Assembly (NCBI RefSeq): GCF_036182465.1
Contig: NZ_CP108081.1
Coordinates: 2,170,001-2,234,000 of the forward strand
DNA length: 64,000 nt
Source: Streptomyces sp. NBC_00258
GTDB lineage: Bacteria; Actinomycetota; Actinomycetes; Streptomycetales; Streptomycetaceae
Direction: 5' to 3'
The position numbers and the translations under genes are program-made. Below the pieces are notes generated by a model, which was not told where the DNA came from, did not search any database, and saw only the letters and a program-made list of their open reading frames with translations. This document shows positions 50,227-59,527 of the stretch, in pieces; position 1 is the first letter of the stretch; every line of letters begins with the position of its first letter.

Positions 50227-51477
50227 GTGCGAGTAGTGATCATGACGGCCGGGTCGCGGGGCGACGCCGCGCCGTACACGGGGCTTGGGCACGGGCTGGC
50301 ACGGGGCGGCCACGAGGTCACCGTGGTGACGCACGCGTGCTTCGAACCGCTGGTGACGGCCGCCGGCGTGGGGTTTCATCCACTGCCCGTGGATCCACGG
50401 GCCGAACTGGAGTCCGTACGCGGGCTCGCCCTGCATCGCAGTGGCACCGGGATCGGGAAGCTGGCCCGGATCGTCGAGATGGCCAGGTCGCTGGTGGGAA
50501 AGATGGCCGACGACCTGGTGGCCGCGGCCGGGGCAGCCGATGTGCTGTTGCTGTCGAGTTCGCTGGGGCCCCTCGGTCATGCCATCGCCGAGGGGCACGC
50601 GCTGCCGAGCATGGGCGTCTACCTCCAACCGCTGGCTCCCACCGGGGAGTTCGCGCCCCCGATGATCGGCACCCGCTCCCTGGGGCCGGCCGGGAACCGG
50701 CTCGCGGGTCGTGCCGTCAATGTCGCCGTCGAGCGCGTCTTCGCCGACACCACCCGGTCGCTGCGGACCCGGCTCGGGCTGCCGCCGCTCGGTTCGCGTG
50801 CCGCCCGGCGTGCCCGTGAGCGGCAGAACTGGCCGGTCCAGCACGGCTTCAGCCCGCTGGTGGTGCCCCGGCCGCGCGACTGGCGGCCCGGTCTCGGCAT
50901 CGCCGGCTACTGGTGGCCGTACGACGGCGAAGCCCAACTCCCGGGCGGGCTGCGGGACTTCCTGGACGCCGGTAGTCCTCCGGTCTACTTCGGTCTTGGC
51001 AGCGCGACCGTGCCGAATCCCGAGCGGCTGAGCGAGGAGGTCGTACGGGCCCTGCGCGCGGCCGGGGTGCGTGGTGTCGTGCAGCGGGGCTGGGCCGGGC
51101 TGGGGGCCGTCGGGGACGACATGTTCACCGTGGACGAGGTCCCGCACTCGGCGCTCTTCCCGCGGATGGCCGCGGTGATCCATCACGCGGGTGCGGGCAC
51201 GACCGCGGCAGCGCTGCGGGCCGGGGTGCCGGCGGTGCCCGTGCCGATCCAGTTCGACGAGGCTTTCTGGGCTGCCCGGCTGGTCGCGCTCGGGGTGGCT
51301 CCGGAGGCCGTTCCTCTGCGCGGGCTCGGTGCCGAGGCGCTCGGAGGTGCCGTGGCACGCGCCGTCACCGAGCCCGTGTACGCGCGCCGCGCGAGGGCAC
51401 TGGCCGGCCGCCTCGGGGACGAGGACGGGGTGGGTCCCGTCCTCGCCGCCGTGGACCGACTGGCCGAAGGAAGCTGA
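50227..51477 (+). CDS. GT-B glycosyltransferase, sterol-glucosyltransferase-like
   Basis: A 416-residue enzyme from GTG 50227. The N-terminal GT28-type motif TAGSRGDAAPYTGLGHGLAR and the C-terminal donor site VPHSALFPRMAAVIHHAGAG followed by TTAAALRAGVPAVPVPIQFD mark the UDP-sugar-dependent GT1/GT28 superfamily that includes sterol 3-beta-glucosyltransferases and vancomycin-type enzymes. It would glycosylate a lipid or natural product; no biosynthetic genes adjoin it. Confidence 0.87.
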   Translation: MRVVIMTAGSRGDAAPYTGLGHGLARGGHEVTVVTHACFEPLVTAAGVGFHPLPVDPRAELESVRGLALHRSGTGIGKLARIVEMARSLVGKMADDLVAAAGAADVLLLSSSLGPLGHAIAEGHALPSMGVYLQPLAPTGEFAPPMIGTRSLGPAGNRLAGRAVNVAVERVFADTTRSLRTRLGLPPLGSRAARRARERQNWPVQHGFSPLVVPRPRDWRPGLGIAGYWWPYDGEAQLPGGLRDFLDAGSPPVYFGLGSATVPNPERLSEEVVRALRAAGVRGVVQRGWAGLGAVGDDMFTVDEVPHSALFPRMAAVIHHAGAGTTAAALRAGVPAVPVPIQFDEAFWAARLVALGVAPEAVPLRGLGAEALGGAVARAVTEPVYARRARALAGRLGDEDGVGPVLAAVDRLAEGS

Positions 51478-51532
51478 CGCCCTGCGTATCCTGCCCCGCA
51501 GGTCAGCGCGCTGCGACCCGGGTGACGGCCTC

Positions 51533-52972
51533 CTACGCCACGGTGACGTGCACCGTCATCTCGTCGGCCCCGGGCGTGCCCACCGTCTCGATGGTGACCC
51601 CGGTCCAGGTGCCCTGGGGCAGGTTCAGCGCCGGAGCCGTCTTCTCGCCGACGGTGTTGCTGTCCTTGAACGGGTACAGGTCGTCGCTGTCACCGCGGTT
51701 GCCCCGGCCGAACATCCGGGAGAGGTCGCCGCGGCCGTCCGCCTGGAGGAGTTCGATGGCCAGGTTCTGCTCGTCGTTGACGTTGTCGATCGATTCGTCG
51801 ACGACGTAGACGGCGATCCCCTCGTCGGGCAGGAAGGCGTCCTGGCCGCGACGGCGACGGTACTCGACGAGTATGTACTGGCTGTCGGACATGGTCGCGG
51901 GGTTCTGGATGAACACCGCTTCGCCGTCCTCCGCGGCGGGCCGCAGCCTGATGTCCCGGGTGGTCTTGTTCACCACCTGGGGCTCGATCCAGCCGTGGAA
52001 CATGCGCAGCATGGCGGTCGGGAAGACCGGGGTCAGGCCGCCGTTGCCCCATGAACCGCCCGCCATCAGGCAGTAGTTGCCGAGTCCGGCCGAGCGGGTC
52101 AGCTGCTGTTGGCCGGTGTCGTAGTAGTCGGCCCAGCGTGCCGCGAGGTGGCCCCACTCGTGGGCGCAGACACCGACGGCGCTGTCCTCGGGGACGGTCA
52201 GGAAGGTGCGCGCGGACAGGCCAGGACCGACCTCGACGCCGCCGGGGATCGTCCACTTGAGGCTCCACAGGTCGCCGCGCTGGGTCGTCTGCTCGGCGCC
52301 GCGTCCGGCGTGGATGACGAACAGGGCGGTGACGACTCCTTCGTCGAGTGCGTCGAAGGAGGTGAAGTCGACTCCGGCGTCACGGGCCGCCAGTACGGCG
52401 TCACGTGCCAACCCCTGTGAGTTGCGCGGGAAGTTGGCGTTCATGCCGGAGTTGCCGTCGGCGTAGAACGAGAGCGGCTGCGGCATCCGGAACCAGCCGT
52501 GCACCGCGCCCTGGACGTCGATGCCGGTGCTCGGTGACGTGTCGAAGGCGCTGACGTCACGGTAGAACGAGCGCATGCTGCCGGTCGGGAACTCGTCGAG
52601 GCCGAAGAGCATGCTGTCGTAGTGGCCGGGGCCGTGGTCGACCTCGTGCGGCTGGTCGGGAAAGTCGACGAGCAGCACCAATGTCCGGATGGTTCCCCGG
52701 AGTTGGGACGCCGGACGGGTGATGAGCTGCTTGTCGGTGCTGGGGCCCGGGTCGAGGGCTCCGTCGTCGAGGCCGACGAGGTTCTCGCCCCGTCGTCCCG
52801 CGCGCCAGACGGTGTAGTACTCCTCGAACGTCATGTTCCCCGGCAGACGGCGTTCCTTGAGCAGTTCGAGATAGCGGGCGTACAGCTGCGCCAGGGCCTG
52901 CGGCGACAACGGGACCGGGCAGGCGGCGGCACAGTCGTGAACTGGTCGTACAGGGCTGAGCGTATGACGCAT
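51533..52972 (-). CDS. M6-family zinc metallopeptidase
   Basis: A 479-residue protein with the zinc motif HEWGH (His271, Glu272, His275) followed by LAARWADYYD, the immune-inhibitor-A (M6) pattern. An N-terminal region RTLVLLVDFPDQPHEVD and the central RGDLWSLKWTIPGG fit the family. It has no obvious signal peptide: the N-terminus MRHTLSPVRPVHDCAAAC is not hydrophobic, odd for a normally secreted peptidase, and upstream starts are not better. A clean TTGACA/TATGAG promoter precedes it. Confidence 0.85.
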   Translation of the reverse strand: MRHTLSPVRPVHDCAAACPVPLSPQALAQLYARYLELLKERRLPGNMTFEEYYTVWRAGRRGENLVGLDDGALDPGPSTDKQLITRPASQLRGTIRTLVLLVDFPDQPHEVDHGPGHYDSMLFGLDEFPTGSMRSFYRDVSAFDTSPSTGIDVQGAVHGWFRMPQPLSFYADGNSGMNANFPRNSQGLARDAVLAARDAGVDFTSFDALDEGVVTALFVIHAGRGAEQTTQRGDLWSLKWTIPGGVEVGPGLSARTFLTVPEDSAVGVCAHEWGHLAARWADYYDTGQQQLTRSAGLGNYCLMAGGSWGNGGLTPVFPTAMLRMFHGWIEPQVVNKTTRDIRLRPAAEDGEAVFIQNPATMSDSQYILVEYRRRRGQDAFLPDEGIAVYVVDESIDNVNDEQNLAIELLQADGRGDLSRMFGRGNRGDSDDLYPFKDSNTVGEKTAPALNLPQGTWTGVTIETVGTPGADEMTVHVTVA

Positions 52973-53056
52973 CAGGCACCCCCTTCAGGGGACGAACCCC
53001 TCTTGCCGGACACGGAACATCCAGAAAAATCCGGCCATGCGAAGGCCGTACGCCTT

Positions 53057-53085
53057 CTCATAGTTGGGGGCGGCTTCCCTGTCAA
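53057..53085 (-). promoter_or_regulatory. HrdB-type promoter of the M6 peptidase gene
   Basis: On the minus strand TTGACA (53085-53080), a 17-base spacer and TATGAG (53062-53057), about 85 bases before the start codon; a near-consensus housekeeping promoter. Confidence 0.65.
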
Positions 53086-53159
53086 TGTCCGCCCGTGGAG
53101 CGGAACTTGGTGCCCGGAAGCGGAACTCTCCAGTCCCTCGCCCGCTCCCCCACCGGAGC

Positions 53160-53822
53160 CTACGCGTCCTCCGGCCGCCACCCCGCCGGTCGCAGAATCC
53201 CCAGCAGCAGCCCGACCAGTTCGTCCACGATCTCGTCGAGGCTCGCGTCGACCCAGCCCGAACTCCAGTCGTGCAGCAGTCCGTTGACGCCGCCGATGAA
53301 CGCGGCCGCGGCGACCCGGTAGTCTCGGGGCGCCGCCTCGCCCCGATCCGCGGCGGCCGTGGCCTCGGCGCAGATGAAGTCGACCCACCGGGAGCGGCGG
53401 GCCAGCCGCTGCCGTTCAAGGCGCGGACTTACGCCGATGATCTCGACGAAGGTGATGCGCAGACGGCGGGGATCGCCGGTGACGTTTGCGGCGTAGGCAC
53501 GGAAGGCGGCCGCGGCGCGTCCCTCGATCGGCAGTCCGTCCGCCTCGGCGAGGCCGGTCAGGGCGGCCTCCTCGGCCCAGTCGTTGACCTGGAGGTGGAG
53601 GGCGGCCAGTACGTCCTCGAGGGTCCGGAACTCCTCGTAGAACTGGCGGGTGGACAGGCCGGCGGTCTCGCTCAGGGCGGAGACGGTCGTGGCGCGGTAG
53701 CCGGGGGCGTCCCCGAACAGCTGGAGTCCGGCGTCGAGGAATCTTCGACGCCGCTCGGACTTGCGCTCCTCGGCGGTCTTGCCACCGTAACGGCCGGTCG
53801 GCGCCCTGAGCCTGCCCGCCAC
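53160..53822 (-). CDS. TetR-family regulator
   Basis: A 220-residue regulator from GTG 53822 behind GGGAGG. The HTH is YRATTVSALSETAGLSTRQFYEEF (positions about 42-65); the C-terminal ligand domain is unclassified. It is divergent from a secreted beta-propeller gene, and two inverted repeats lie in the shared gap, so it probably regulates itself and that gene. Confidence 0.87.
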   Translation of the reverse strand: MAGRLRAPTGRYGGKTAEERKSERRRRFLDAGLQLFGDAPGYRATTVSALSETAGLSTRQFYEEFRTLEDVLAALHLQVNDWAEEAALTGLAEADGLPIEGRAAAAFRAYAANVTGDPRRLRITFVEIIGVSPRLERQRLARRSRWVDFICAEATAAADRGEAAPRDYRVAAAAFIGGVNGLLHDWSSGWVDASLDEIVDELVGLLLGILRPAGWRPEDA

Positions 53823-53892
53823 TGAACCTCCCTGATCGACCCGATGGCCAATCTTGTCCTGTCCGGAGTCTTGTGGAGAGCGGGCCCCGCTC

Positions 53893-53937
53893 CTTACTTT
53901 CCAGTAAGTCCAATCTGAACGTGCGCGTTTTCAGATT
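53893..53937. promoter_or_regulatory. Two inverted repeats in the tetR/beta-propeller gap
   Basis: CTTACT-TTCC-AGTAAG (53893-53908) is a perfect 6-bp inverted repeat; AATCTGAA (53912-53919) and TTCAGATT (53930-53937) form a second with a 10-base spacer. The first looks like a typical TetR operator. Confidence 0.65.
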
Positions 53938-53978
53938 CTCCGCCTTGTCATGCTCCCCACACATAGGAGAGATCGGTC

Positions 53979-55229
53979 ATGTCTGCCTTCAGAGCCCGGC
54001 ACGCCTGGTCCATCGCGGCCGCCCTCGTGCTGACCGTCACCGCACCGGCCACCGTGTCCGCCGCACCGAACGCCTCCGCGGATCTGCGAGAGGTGATGTT
54101 CGTCGGCAACAACTGGGAGGGCACCGCCGACGTCATCAAGTCCACGGGCGACTTCGCGAAGGTCGGCCGGATCAACGTCATCCCGGACAAGGACGCGCGG
54201 ATGGCGGAGATCAACGCCGATCCGATCAAGTGGATCGCCTTCATGACCATCCGCAACAGCGTGGGCGAGGGACACGACCAGTTCGTCGACGACATGTACT
54301 CCACGCCCGACGGCAGGTCGATGGTGGTCTCCCGCCCGAGCTTCGCCGACGTGGTCTCGATCGACCTGGCCTCGGGCGACATCAACTGGCGCTTCCCCGT
54401 GTCGGGTTTCCGCGCCGACCACATGGCGGTCTCCCCCGACGGCAAGCGTGTCGCCGTCTCGGCCTCCACCTCCAACACGGTGCACGTGCTGGACATCAAC
54501 ACCGGCAAGCAGGCGGGCTCGTTCGCCACGGGCGACAAGCCGCACGAGAACATCTTCACCAGCGACGGCAAGCAGATCTGGAACATGGGGATCGGCGACG
54601 TCAACACCGCGACCGACGCCCCCTGGCTGGACTGGACGAAGGGCGACCGCAAGATCACGGTCGTCGACGCGACCACGTTCAAACAGGTGAAGGTCATCGA
54701 CATGCGGCAGCGGCTCGACGCGATCGGCCTCACCGACTACTCCGACGCGGTCCGCCCGGCGGCCTTCAGCCCGGACGAGTCGAAGCTGTACTTCCAGGTG
54801 TCGTTCTTCAACGGCTTCTTCGAGTACGACATCGCCACGGACCGGATCACCCGCACCAAGACACTGCCGATGAACCCCGCGACCAGCACCGACCGCACCA
54901 CCTGGGTCAACGACTCACGCCACCACGGCATCTCGATGAAGCCCGACGGCACGAAGCTGTGCGTCGCGGGCACGATGGACGACTACGCGACTGTGGTCGA
55001 CCGCGCCACCCTCCAGGAGGGCCCGCTCGTCACCGCCTCCAAGCCCTACTGGGCGACCGTCAGCGGTGACGGCAAGTCCTGCGTGGTCTCCGAGAGCGGC
55101 GCCGACCAGGTCACGGCGATCGACTTCGCCACCGGCAGGAAGACGGTGTCCGTGCCGGTCGGCGACCACCCCCAGCGCGTCCGACTGGCCCACGTCCCGG
55201 CCAACTGGACGGGGCCGACCGCCGACTGA
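53979..55229 (+). CDS. Secreted YncE-like beta-propeller protein
   Basis: A 416-residue protein from ATG 53979 with AGGAGAG upstream and a signal peptide ending VSAAP. The mature part is a seven-bladed beta-propeller with repeated xVSPDGKRVAVS-type strands (AVSPDGKRVAVSASTSN, AAFSPDESKLYFQVSFFNG, SVSVPVGDHPQRVRL). Such proteins bind or scaffold in the periplasm or cell wall; no catalytic residues can be named. It probably answers to the divergent TetR. Confidence 0.78.
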   Translation: MSAFRARHAWSIAAALVLTVTAPATVSAAPNASADLREVMFVGNNWEGTADVIKSTGDFAKVGRINVIPDKDARMAEINADPIKWIAFMTIRNSVGEGHDQFVDDMYSTPDGRSMVVSRPSFADVVSIDLASGDINWRFPVSGFRADHMAVSPDGKRVAVSASTSNTVHVLDINTGKQAGSFATGDKPHENIFTSDGKQIWNMGIGDVNTATDAPWLDWTKGDRKITVVDATTFKQVKVIDMRQRLDAIGLTDYSDAVRPAAFSPDESKLYFQVSFFNGFFEYDIATDRITRTKTLPMNPATSTDRTTWVNDSRHHGISMKPDGTKLCVAGTMDDYATVVDRATLQEGPLVTASKPYWATVSGDGKSCVVSESGADQVTAIDFATGRKTVSVPVGDHPQRVRLAHVPANWTGPTAD

Positions 55230-55246
55230 CCTGCTCCGCCCGGCTT

Positions 55247-55271
55247 CCCCGCGCCCCAGAGGGGCGCGGGG
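55247..55271 (+). terminator. Strong hairpin terminator within an intergenic repeat
   Basis: An 11-bp perfect stem (55247-55257 with 55261-55271, loop AGA). The sequence that follows, up to about 55320 (GCGGCTCCGCCGCGTGGGCG then CGACCAGTCAC), is the inverse form of the common Streptomyces repeat also found near 48340. Confidence 0.75.
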
Positions 55272-55353
55272 CTGTGACACTTTGCGGCTCCGCCGCGTGG
55301 GCGCGACCAGTCACAACGGACCCGCGTCCGAAGCACCGGAACCGGCGGAGCCC

Positions 55354-57213
55354 TTAGCTGAACTCAGAAGCCATCCACGACGACAGCTCCGAACGCGCCG
55401 CGCTCAGCACCGCAGCAGACGGGGCGGTCGCGCCATTGGTGACCAGGGCGTAGTGCAGCGTGCCCGTGTCGGCCGCGGTGAGCAGCAGCCGGCGGCTGCC
55501 GGTACCACCCGGCTCGGCGGCCGCGGCGATCGGAGTCGTGCGGGTGTACGCCGGCGGACCGAACACCGTCCCGAGGTCGGAGACCACCGTGGTCGACGCG
55601 TTCGGGAAGGACGCCGGGAGATGCAGCTCCGTCGGCTCGGCACTGCCGTCGGAGCGCCAGACCTGGAGCGCGTACTGGCCCGAGCCCACCAGCTGGGCGA
55701 CGTTCGGCAGGGAGCTCGGCACCGGGTTCCACGTCAGCGTCGTGGAGCCGTCCCGTGAACGGTCCTCGAAGGTGAAGGCGAGCGAGCGGCCCGCCGTGGC
55801 GCTGGGGTAGACGCGGTCGAGCATCCGCGCGTCCTGGCGCAGTACGGCCTTGCCCGAGTCGTCGAGGCGTACCGCGGACAGGTCCTCGTCGTTCCAGGCG
55901 TCGCCCTCGGTCTGCACCTCGTTCGGGTTGTCGTTCATCAGCTCGTGGTGGCGGCCGTTGTAGATGTCCCACTGCCACTGTGAGCCGGACAGGACGGGAC
56001 CCGAACTCGCCGGGTTCGCCCACCAGTTGGCTCCCTTCACTCGGGAGTCGAGGGCCTGGTACATCGCCTTGTAGACCGTCGGCGCCTTGTCGGAGACGGA
56101 GCCGGCGAGCGGGTGCCCGAACTCGCTGATGATCGCCGTCGTCCCGGTGGCCGTGGCCCGGTCGCGGACGGTGCCGAAGTCACCGACGTACTGGCCGTCC
56201 TCCGCCTTGCCCCACATGAAGACGCCGGAGATGGCCTTCTGGTCGTAGAAGTGGGTGTTGAAGACGTAGCGCGAGCCGAGGGTCGCGTCGAGCAGTCCGC
56301 CCTCCTGCTTCTGGAAGTCGATGTTGGCGTTCCAGAAGAGGTTCGGCTCGACGAAGGCCGGCTTGGCCTGCCAGCCCGCCGCGTCCATACGGGCGCGGAA
56401 CTTGACGTAGAACGGCCACAGGACGTCCTTCTCCCATGCCCGGCTGGTCTGGCCCGAGTCAAGGGTGCCCGGGTGCGGCTCGTTCCACGGGTCGAAGCCG
56501 ACGACGCCCGCGAACTGGGTCGCGGTGAGGTTCTGCTTCACGTACGCCATCGTCTTCTGGGCGGTGTCGAGGAAGGCCTCCTGGAGGCCGTACTCGTTGT
56601 GCCAGAAGTCGTAAGTCGCCTGTGTCACGGCCGCGTTGGAGGTGATGTTCTGGCCCCAGAACGGGCAGATGCCGCAGTACTCGTCGGGGTAGTCACCGAG
56701 GTCGACGGCCCACTTGGGGGCGCCGTCGCCGGTGTACCAGCTGTCCGAGTCGAACAGCCAGCGGGAGTAGAGGTCCTGGTGGAAGTCGGGGTACACGCGG
56801 ATGCCGGCGTCCAGGAACGCACGTATCTGGCCGGTGGCCGCGGCCAGATAGGCCTGGTCCACCTGGCCGCGCGTGGGCTCCGCGTACGCCCAGGAGAGCA
56901 GGAAGCGGACGGAGTTGCCGCCGCCGAGCGCCCGGAGCGCGGTCGCGGACTTCTTGGCGTCCGCGACCGAGGCGAAGGGAAGGCCGTTGTTCTCCTTGAG
57001 TTTCGTCTCGCCGGAGACGTTGTAGCCGCGCAGCACGACCTCGCGGCCGAGGCCGTCGGTGAAGCGGCCGTTCTGGACCGTGAGGGTCGCGGCGGCGGCC
57101 GGGTCGAACCACAGATCGTCGGGGAGGGCTGAGGCGGGCTGAGCTCCGGCGGTCGTCAGGAGACCGGTCAGGAGTACGAGGACGCCGAGCAGATGCACAC
57201 GCAACTTCGACAT
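55354..57213 (-). CDS. Secreted GH5-type glycoside hydrolase, endoglycoceramidase-like
   Basis: A 619-residue protein (ATG 57213; a GTG lies two codons upstream). Signal peptide: LRVHLLGVLVLLTGLLTTAG ending PASA. The catalytic TIM barrel (about 40-480) has the acid/base Glu in GFDPWNEPHPG and the nucleophile Glu in IISEFGHPLAG; VRFLLSWAYAEPTRGQVDQA and PDFHQDLYSRWLF match endoglycoceramidase-type GH5 enzymes. A C-terminal beta domain follows. It would cleave beta-glycosides, possibly glycolipid headgroups, outside the cell. Confidence 0.83.
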   Translation of the reverse strand: MSKLRVHLLGVLVLLTGLLTTAGAQPASALPDDLWFDPAAAATLTVQNGRFTDGLGREVVLRGYNVSGETKLKENNGLPFASVADAKKSATALRALGGGNSVRFLLSWAYAEPTRGQVDQAYLAAATGQIRAFLDAGIRVYPDFHQDLYSRWLFDSDSWYTGDGAPKWAVDLGDYPDEYCGICPFWGQNITSNAAVTQATYDFWHNEYGLQEAFLDTAQKTMAYVKQNLTATQFAGVVGFDPWNEPHPGTLDSGQTSRAWEKDVLWPFYVKFRARMDAAGWQAKPAFVEPNLFWNANIDFQKQEGGLLDATLGSRYVFNTHFYDQKAISGVFMWGKAEDGQYVGDFGTVRDRATATGTTAIISEFGHPLAGSVSDKAPTVYKAMYQALDSRVKGANWWANPASSGPVLSGSQWQWDIYNGRHHELMNDNPNEVQTEGDAWNDEDLSAVRLDDSGKAVLRQDARMLDRVYPSATAGRSLAFTFEDRSRDGSTTLTWNPVPSSLPNVAQLVGSGQYALQVWRSDGSAEPTELHLPASFPNASTTVVSDLGTVFGPPAYTRTTPIAAAAEPGGTGSRRLLLTAADTGTLHYALVTNGATAPSAAVLSAARSELSSWMASEFS

Positions 57214-57300
57214 GTGCACAACAGTCGCGGGTGCATCTTTGGCCCGTCAAGACTCCTGACTTGAGAGTAAGTCACCTTTTCCGGAATGGCGCTGTGCAGA

Positions 57301-59268
57301 TCACCCGCCGATTCGCCGCGTCACGTTCAGCAGGTACTCCTTGCGGTCGAGCGGGTTGTGATCGGTTCGCGGCCGCTCCCGGACCGTGCCGCGTGCTACC
57401 GGCGCGTAGTGGTCGAACGCGGCCTCCAACTCACCCTCTCCGCTGGTCAGACCCGGTAGCTGTTGCTCAAGGCCGTGCACCTGGGCCGCGGGGATCGCGC
57501 CCTCCAGCACACATGACCTGCCCCGCGTCTCCGTCGTCCGGGGCACCGCCCGCAGCCTGGCGAGGACCGGGAGCAGAGCGCCCAGCGTGTCCGCCGGGGC
57601 CTCCATGCGGAAGCGGTGCATCGGCTCGTACACCTGACTGCCGGCCTGTCGCAGTGCCTCCATCAGGACGAGCGGGGTGAGGCCGCGGAAGTCCGCTCCC
57701 GTGCTCGACATGCTCTTGTCGAAGCCCTGATGCGCGTGGCTCTGCCGGGGCGAGTAGCCGGAGTGGGTCATGGTGACCGTGCAGTCGGTGACCCGCCAGC
57801 CGTGGAGTCCCTGTTCCAGGGTCTCCTTCACGGTGTCCTCGACGGCCTTGAAGAAGGCGTACGGCATCGCACCCAGCTCGACCTCCAGCCGGAACTCCAC
57901 GCCGGAACCGACCGGCGCCGGATCCACGCGCAGTCCGACCGTGGCGAGGAACGGGTTGGGTTCCTTGCCGTTGGACTCGACCGCCGCGCCGCTGCCGACG
58001 GGCCGCTCGACACAGATCGTCGTCGTCTCGCGGAAGCCGACGTCGAGGCCGAACTCGTCGGCCAGGGTCGCCTGGACGACCTCCTTCTGCACCTCGCCGT
58101 AGAGGGACACGGAGATCTCCCGCCGCGTCTCGTCCAGACGCAGGTTGATCAGCGGGTCCTGCTCGGCGAGCCGGGTGAGTGCGGTGTGCAGGGCGCCCTT
58201 GTCGGCGGGGCGGTTCGGTACGACGACGGTTTCCAGGGTCGGCGGAGCGAAGAAGTGCTCGTACGACGGGCGCGGTACGCCGATGCTGTCGCCGATCCTG
58301 ATGCCGTCGAGGCCCCACAGCTTGCCGATCCGGCCGGCGGACAGCAGGCCGTCCCGGGCGTCCGAGCCTCGTTCGAAGACACGGACCGCGGTGACTTTGC
58401 CTTCCTTGCCGTCTCCGAAGGTCACCCGGTCCCGGGTGCGGAGGGCGCCCGAGAACATCCGCGCGTACGCGACGCGCTCCCCCGCCCGGCCCCGCTCGAC
58501 CTTGAACACCGTGCCGGAGACCTGTCCTTCGGTGTTGCCCCGGCCCGCGGGGAGCAGGTCCCTGATGCCGGCGATCAGCTCGTCCACGCCCGCGCCCGTC
58601 ATGGCGGAGCCGAAGAACACCGGGTGCACGAGAGCCTGCCTGGTCTGGTCCGCGAGTGCCGCGCGGAGCAGGCCGTCCGGCACGCCGCCCTGGACGTACG
58701 CGGTGAGCAGCCGGTCGTCGTGGTCTGCCAGCACGTCGAGCGCGTCCGGGGTGAGCCCCGGGACGAAGTGCGCCTCGGGCGTGCCCTGCCCGGCGATCCG
58801 CCCCATCGCGACCACGGCCGGGGTGAGACGCTCGGTGACGGCCCGGAGCACGGCCTCGTCGCGTGCGCCCCGGCGGTCGATCTTGTTGACGAAGACGAGC
58901 GTGGGAACGCGCAGCCGCCGCAGCGTCCGCAACAGGACACGCGTCTGCGCCTGGACGCCCTCGACGGCCGAGACCACGAGCACCGCGCCGTCGAGCACGC
59001 TCAGCACGCGCTCCACCTCGGCGATGAAGTCCGGGTGGCCGGGTGTGTCGATCAGATTGACCGTGACGTCGTCGATCTCGAACGAGACGACGGCCGACTT
59101 GATGGTGATACCGCGCTGTCGTTCCAGCGCGAGCGAGTCGGTCTGGGTGCTGCCGTCGTCGACGCTGCCGATCTCGTCGATGATCCCGACGGTGTGCAGC
59201 AGCCGCTCGGTCAGGCTTGTCTTACCGGCGTCTACGTGCGCCAGAATTCCCAGGTTCAGCGTGTGCAC
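57301..59268 (-). CDS. Tet(M)/Otr(A)-type ribosomal protection GTPase
   Basis: A 655-residue EF-G-like translational GTPase starting at GTG 59268. G1 LAHVDAGKTSLTERLL, G3 IDTPGHPDF, G4 FVNKID and the QRGITIK switch are intact. The domain IV segment TMTHSGYSPRQSHAHQ and the following SSTGADFRGLTP match the tetracycline-dislodging loops of the Tet(M)/Otr(A) group. It acts on the ribosome to release bound tetracycline. Streptomyces often carry such a gene without making tetracyclines. A short ORF overlaps its start. Confidence 0.88.
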   Translation of the reverse strand: MHTLNLGILAHVDAGKTSLTERLLHTVGIIDEIGSVDDGSTQTDSLALERQRGITIKSAVVSFEIDDVTVNLIDTPGHPDFIAEVERVLSVLDGAVLVVSAVEGVQAQTRVLLRTLRRLRVPTLVFVNKIDRRGARDEAVLRAVTERLTPAVVAMGRIAGQGTPEAHFVPGLTPDALDVLADHDDRLLTAYVQGGVPDGLLRAALADQTRQALVHPVFFGSAMTGAGVDELIAGIRDLLPAGRGNTEGQVSGTVFKVERGRAGERVAYARMFSGALRTRDRVTFGDGKEGKVTAVRVFERGSDARDGLLSAGRIGKLWGLDGIRIGDSIGVPRPSYEHFFAPPTLETVVVPNRPADKGALHTALTRLAEQDPLINLRLDETRREISVSLYGEVQKEVVQATLADEFGLDVGFRETTTICVERPVGSGAAVESNGKEPNPFLATVGLRVDPAPVGSGVEFRLEVELGAMPYAFFKAVEDTVKETLEQGLHGWRVTDCTVTMTHSGYSPRQSHAHQGFDKSMSSTGADFRGLTPLVLMEALRQAGSQVYEPMHRFRMEAPADTLGALLPVLARLRAVPRTTETRGRSCVLEGAIPAAQVHGLEQQLPGLTSGEGELEAAFDHYAPVARGTVRERPRTDHNPLDRKEYLLNVTRRIGG

Positions 59269-59332
59269 CGCTTGTCATGTCCTTTGAAGTGAGGGGGATT
59301 CCTTCCTGGGTGGACATGAACGGTGCGCGCAT
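59222..59332 (-). CDS. Possible leader ORF overlapping the ribosomal-protection gene
   Basis: A 36-codon frame (ATG 59332, TAA at 59222) preceded by AAGGAG at six bases, a better site than that of the large gene. It starts MRAPFMSTQEGIPLTS and ends with an Arg run (GARRRR). Its stop lies 47 bases inside the GTPase gene in another frame, so its translation must affect initiation of the downstream gene. The frame continues open further upstream. Confidence 0.45.
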   Translation of the reverse strand: MRAPFMSTQEGIPLTSKDMTSGAHAEPGNSGARRRR

Positions 59333-59527
59333 TGCTGCTCCTTGATTCCGGTCGACCGTGCCTAGCGGCTGATCCTTTTCAGTCCACCAGACCCCGGCAT
59401 ACGCGAGCAACGGATTAACGCTCAACAAAGCCTGTCGCGGCACTCGCCCCTCCCCGGACACGGTCCTAGAGTGACGCCCATCACGTCCGGTGGCTGATTT
59501 CCCTCGCACGGTTCCCTGGGAGGGCAC

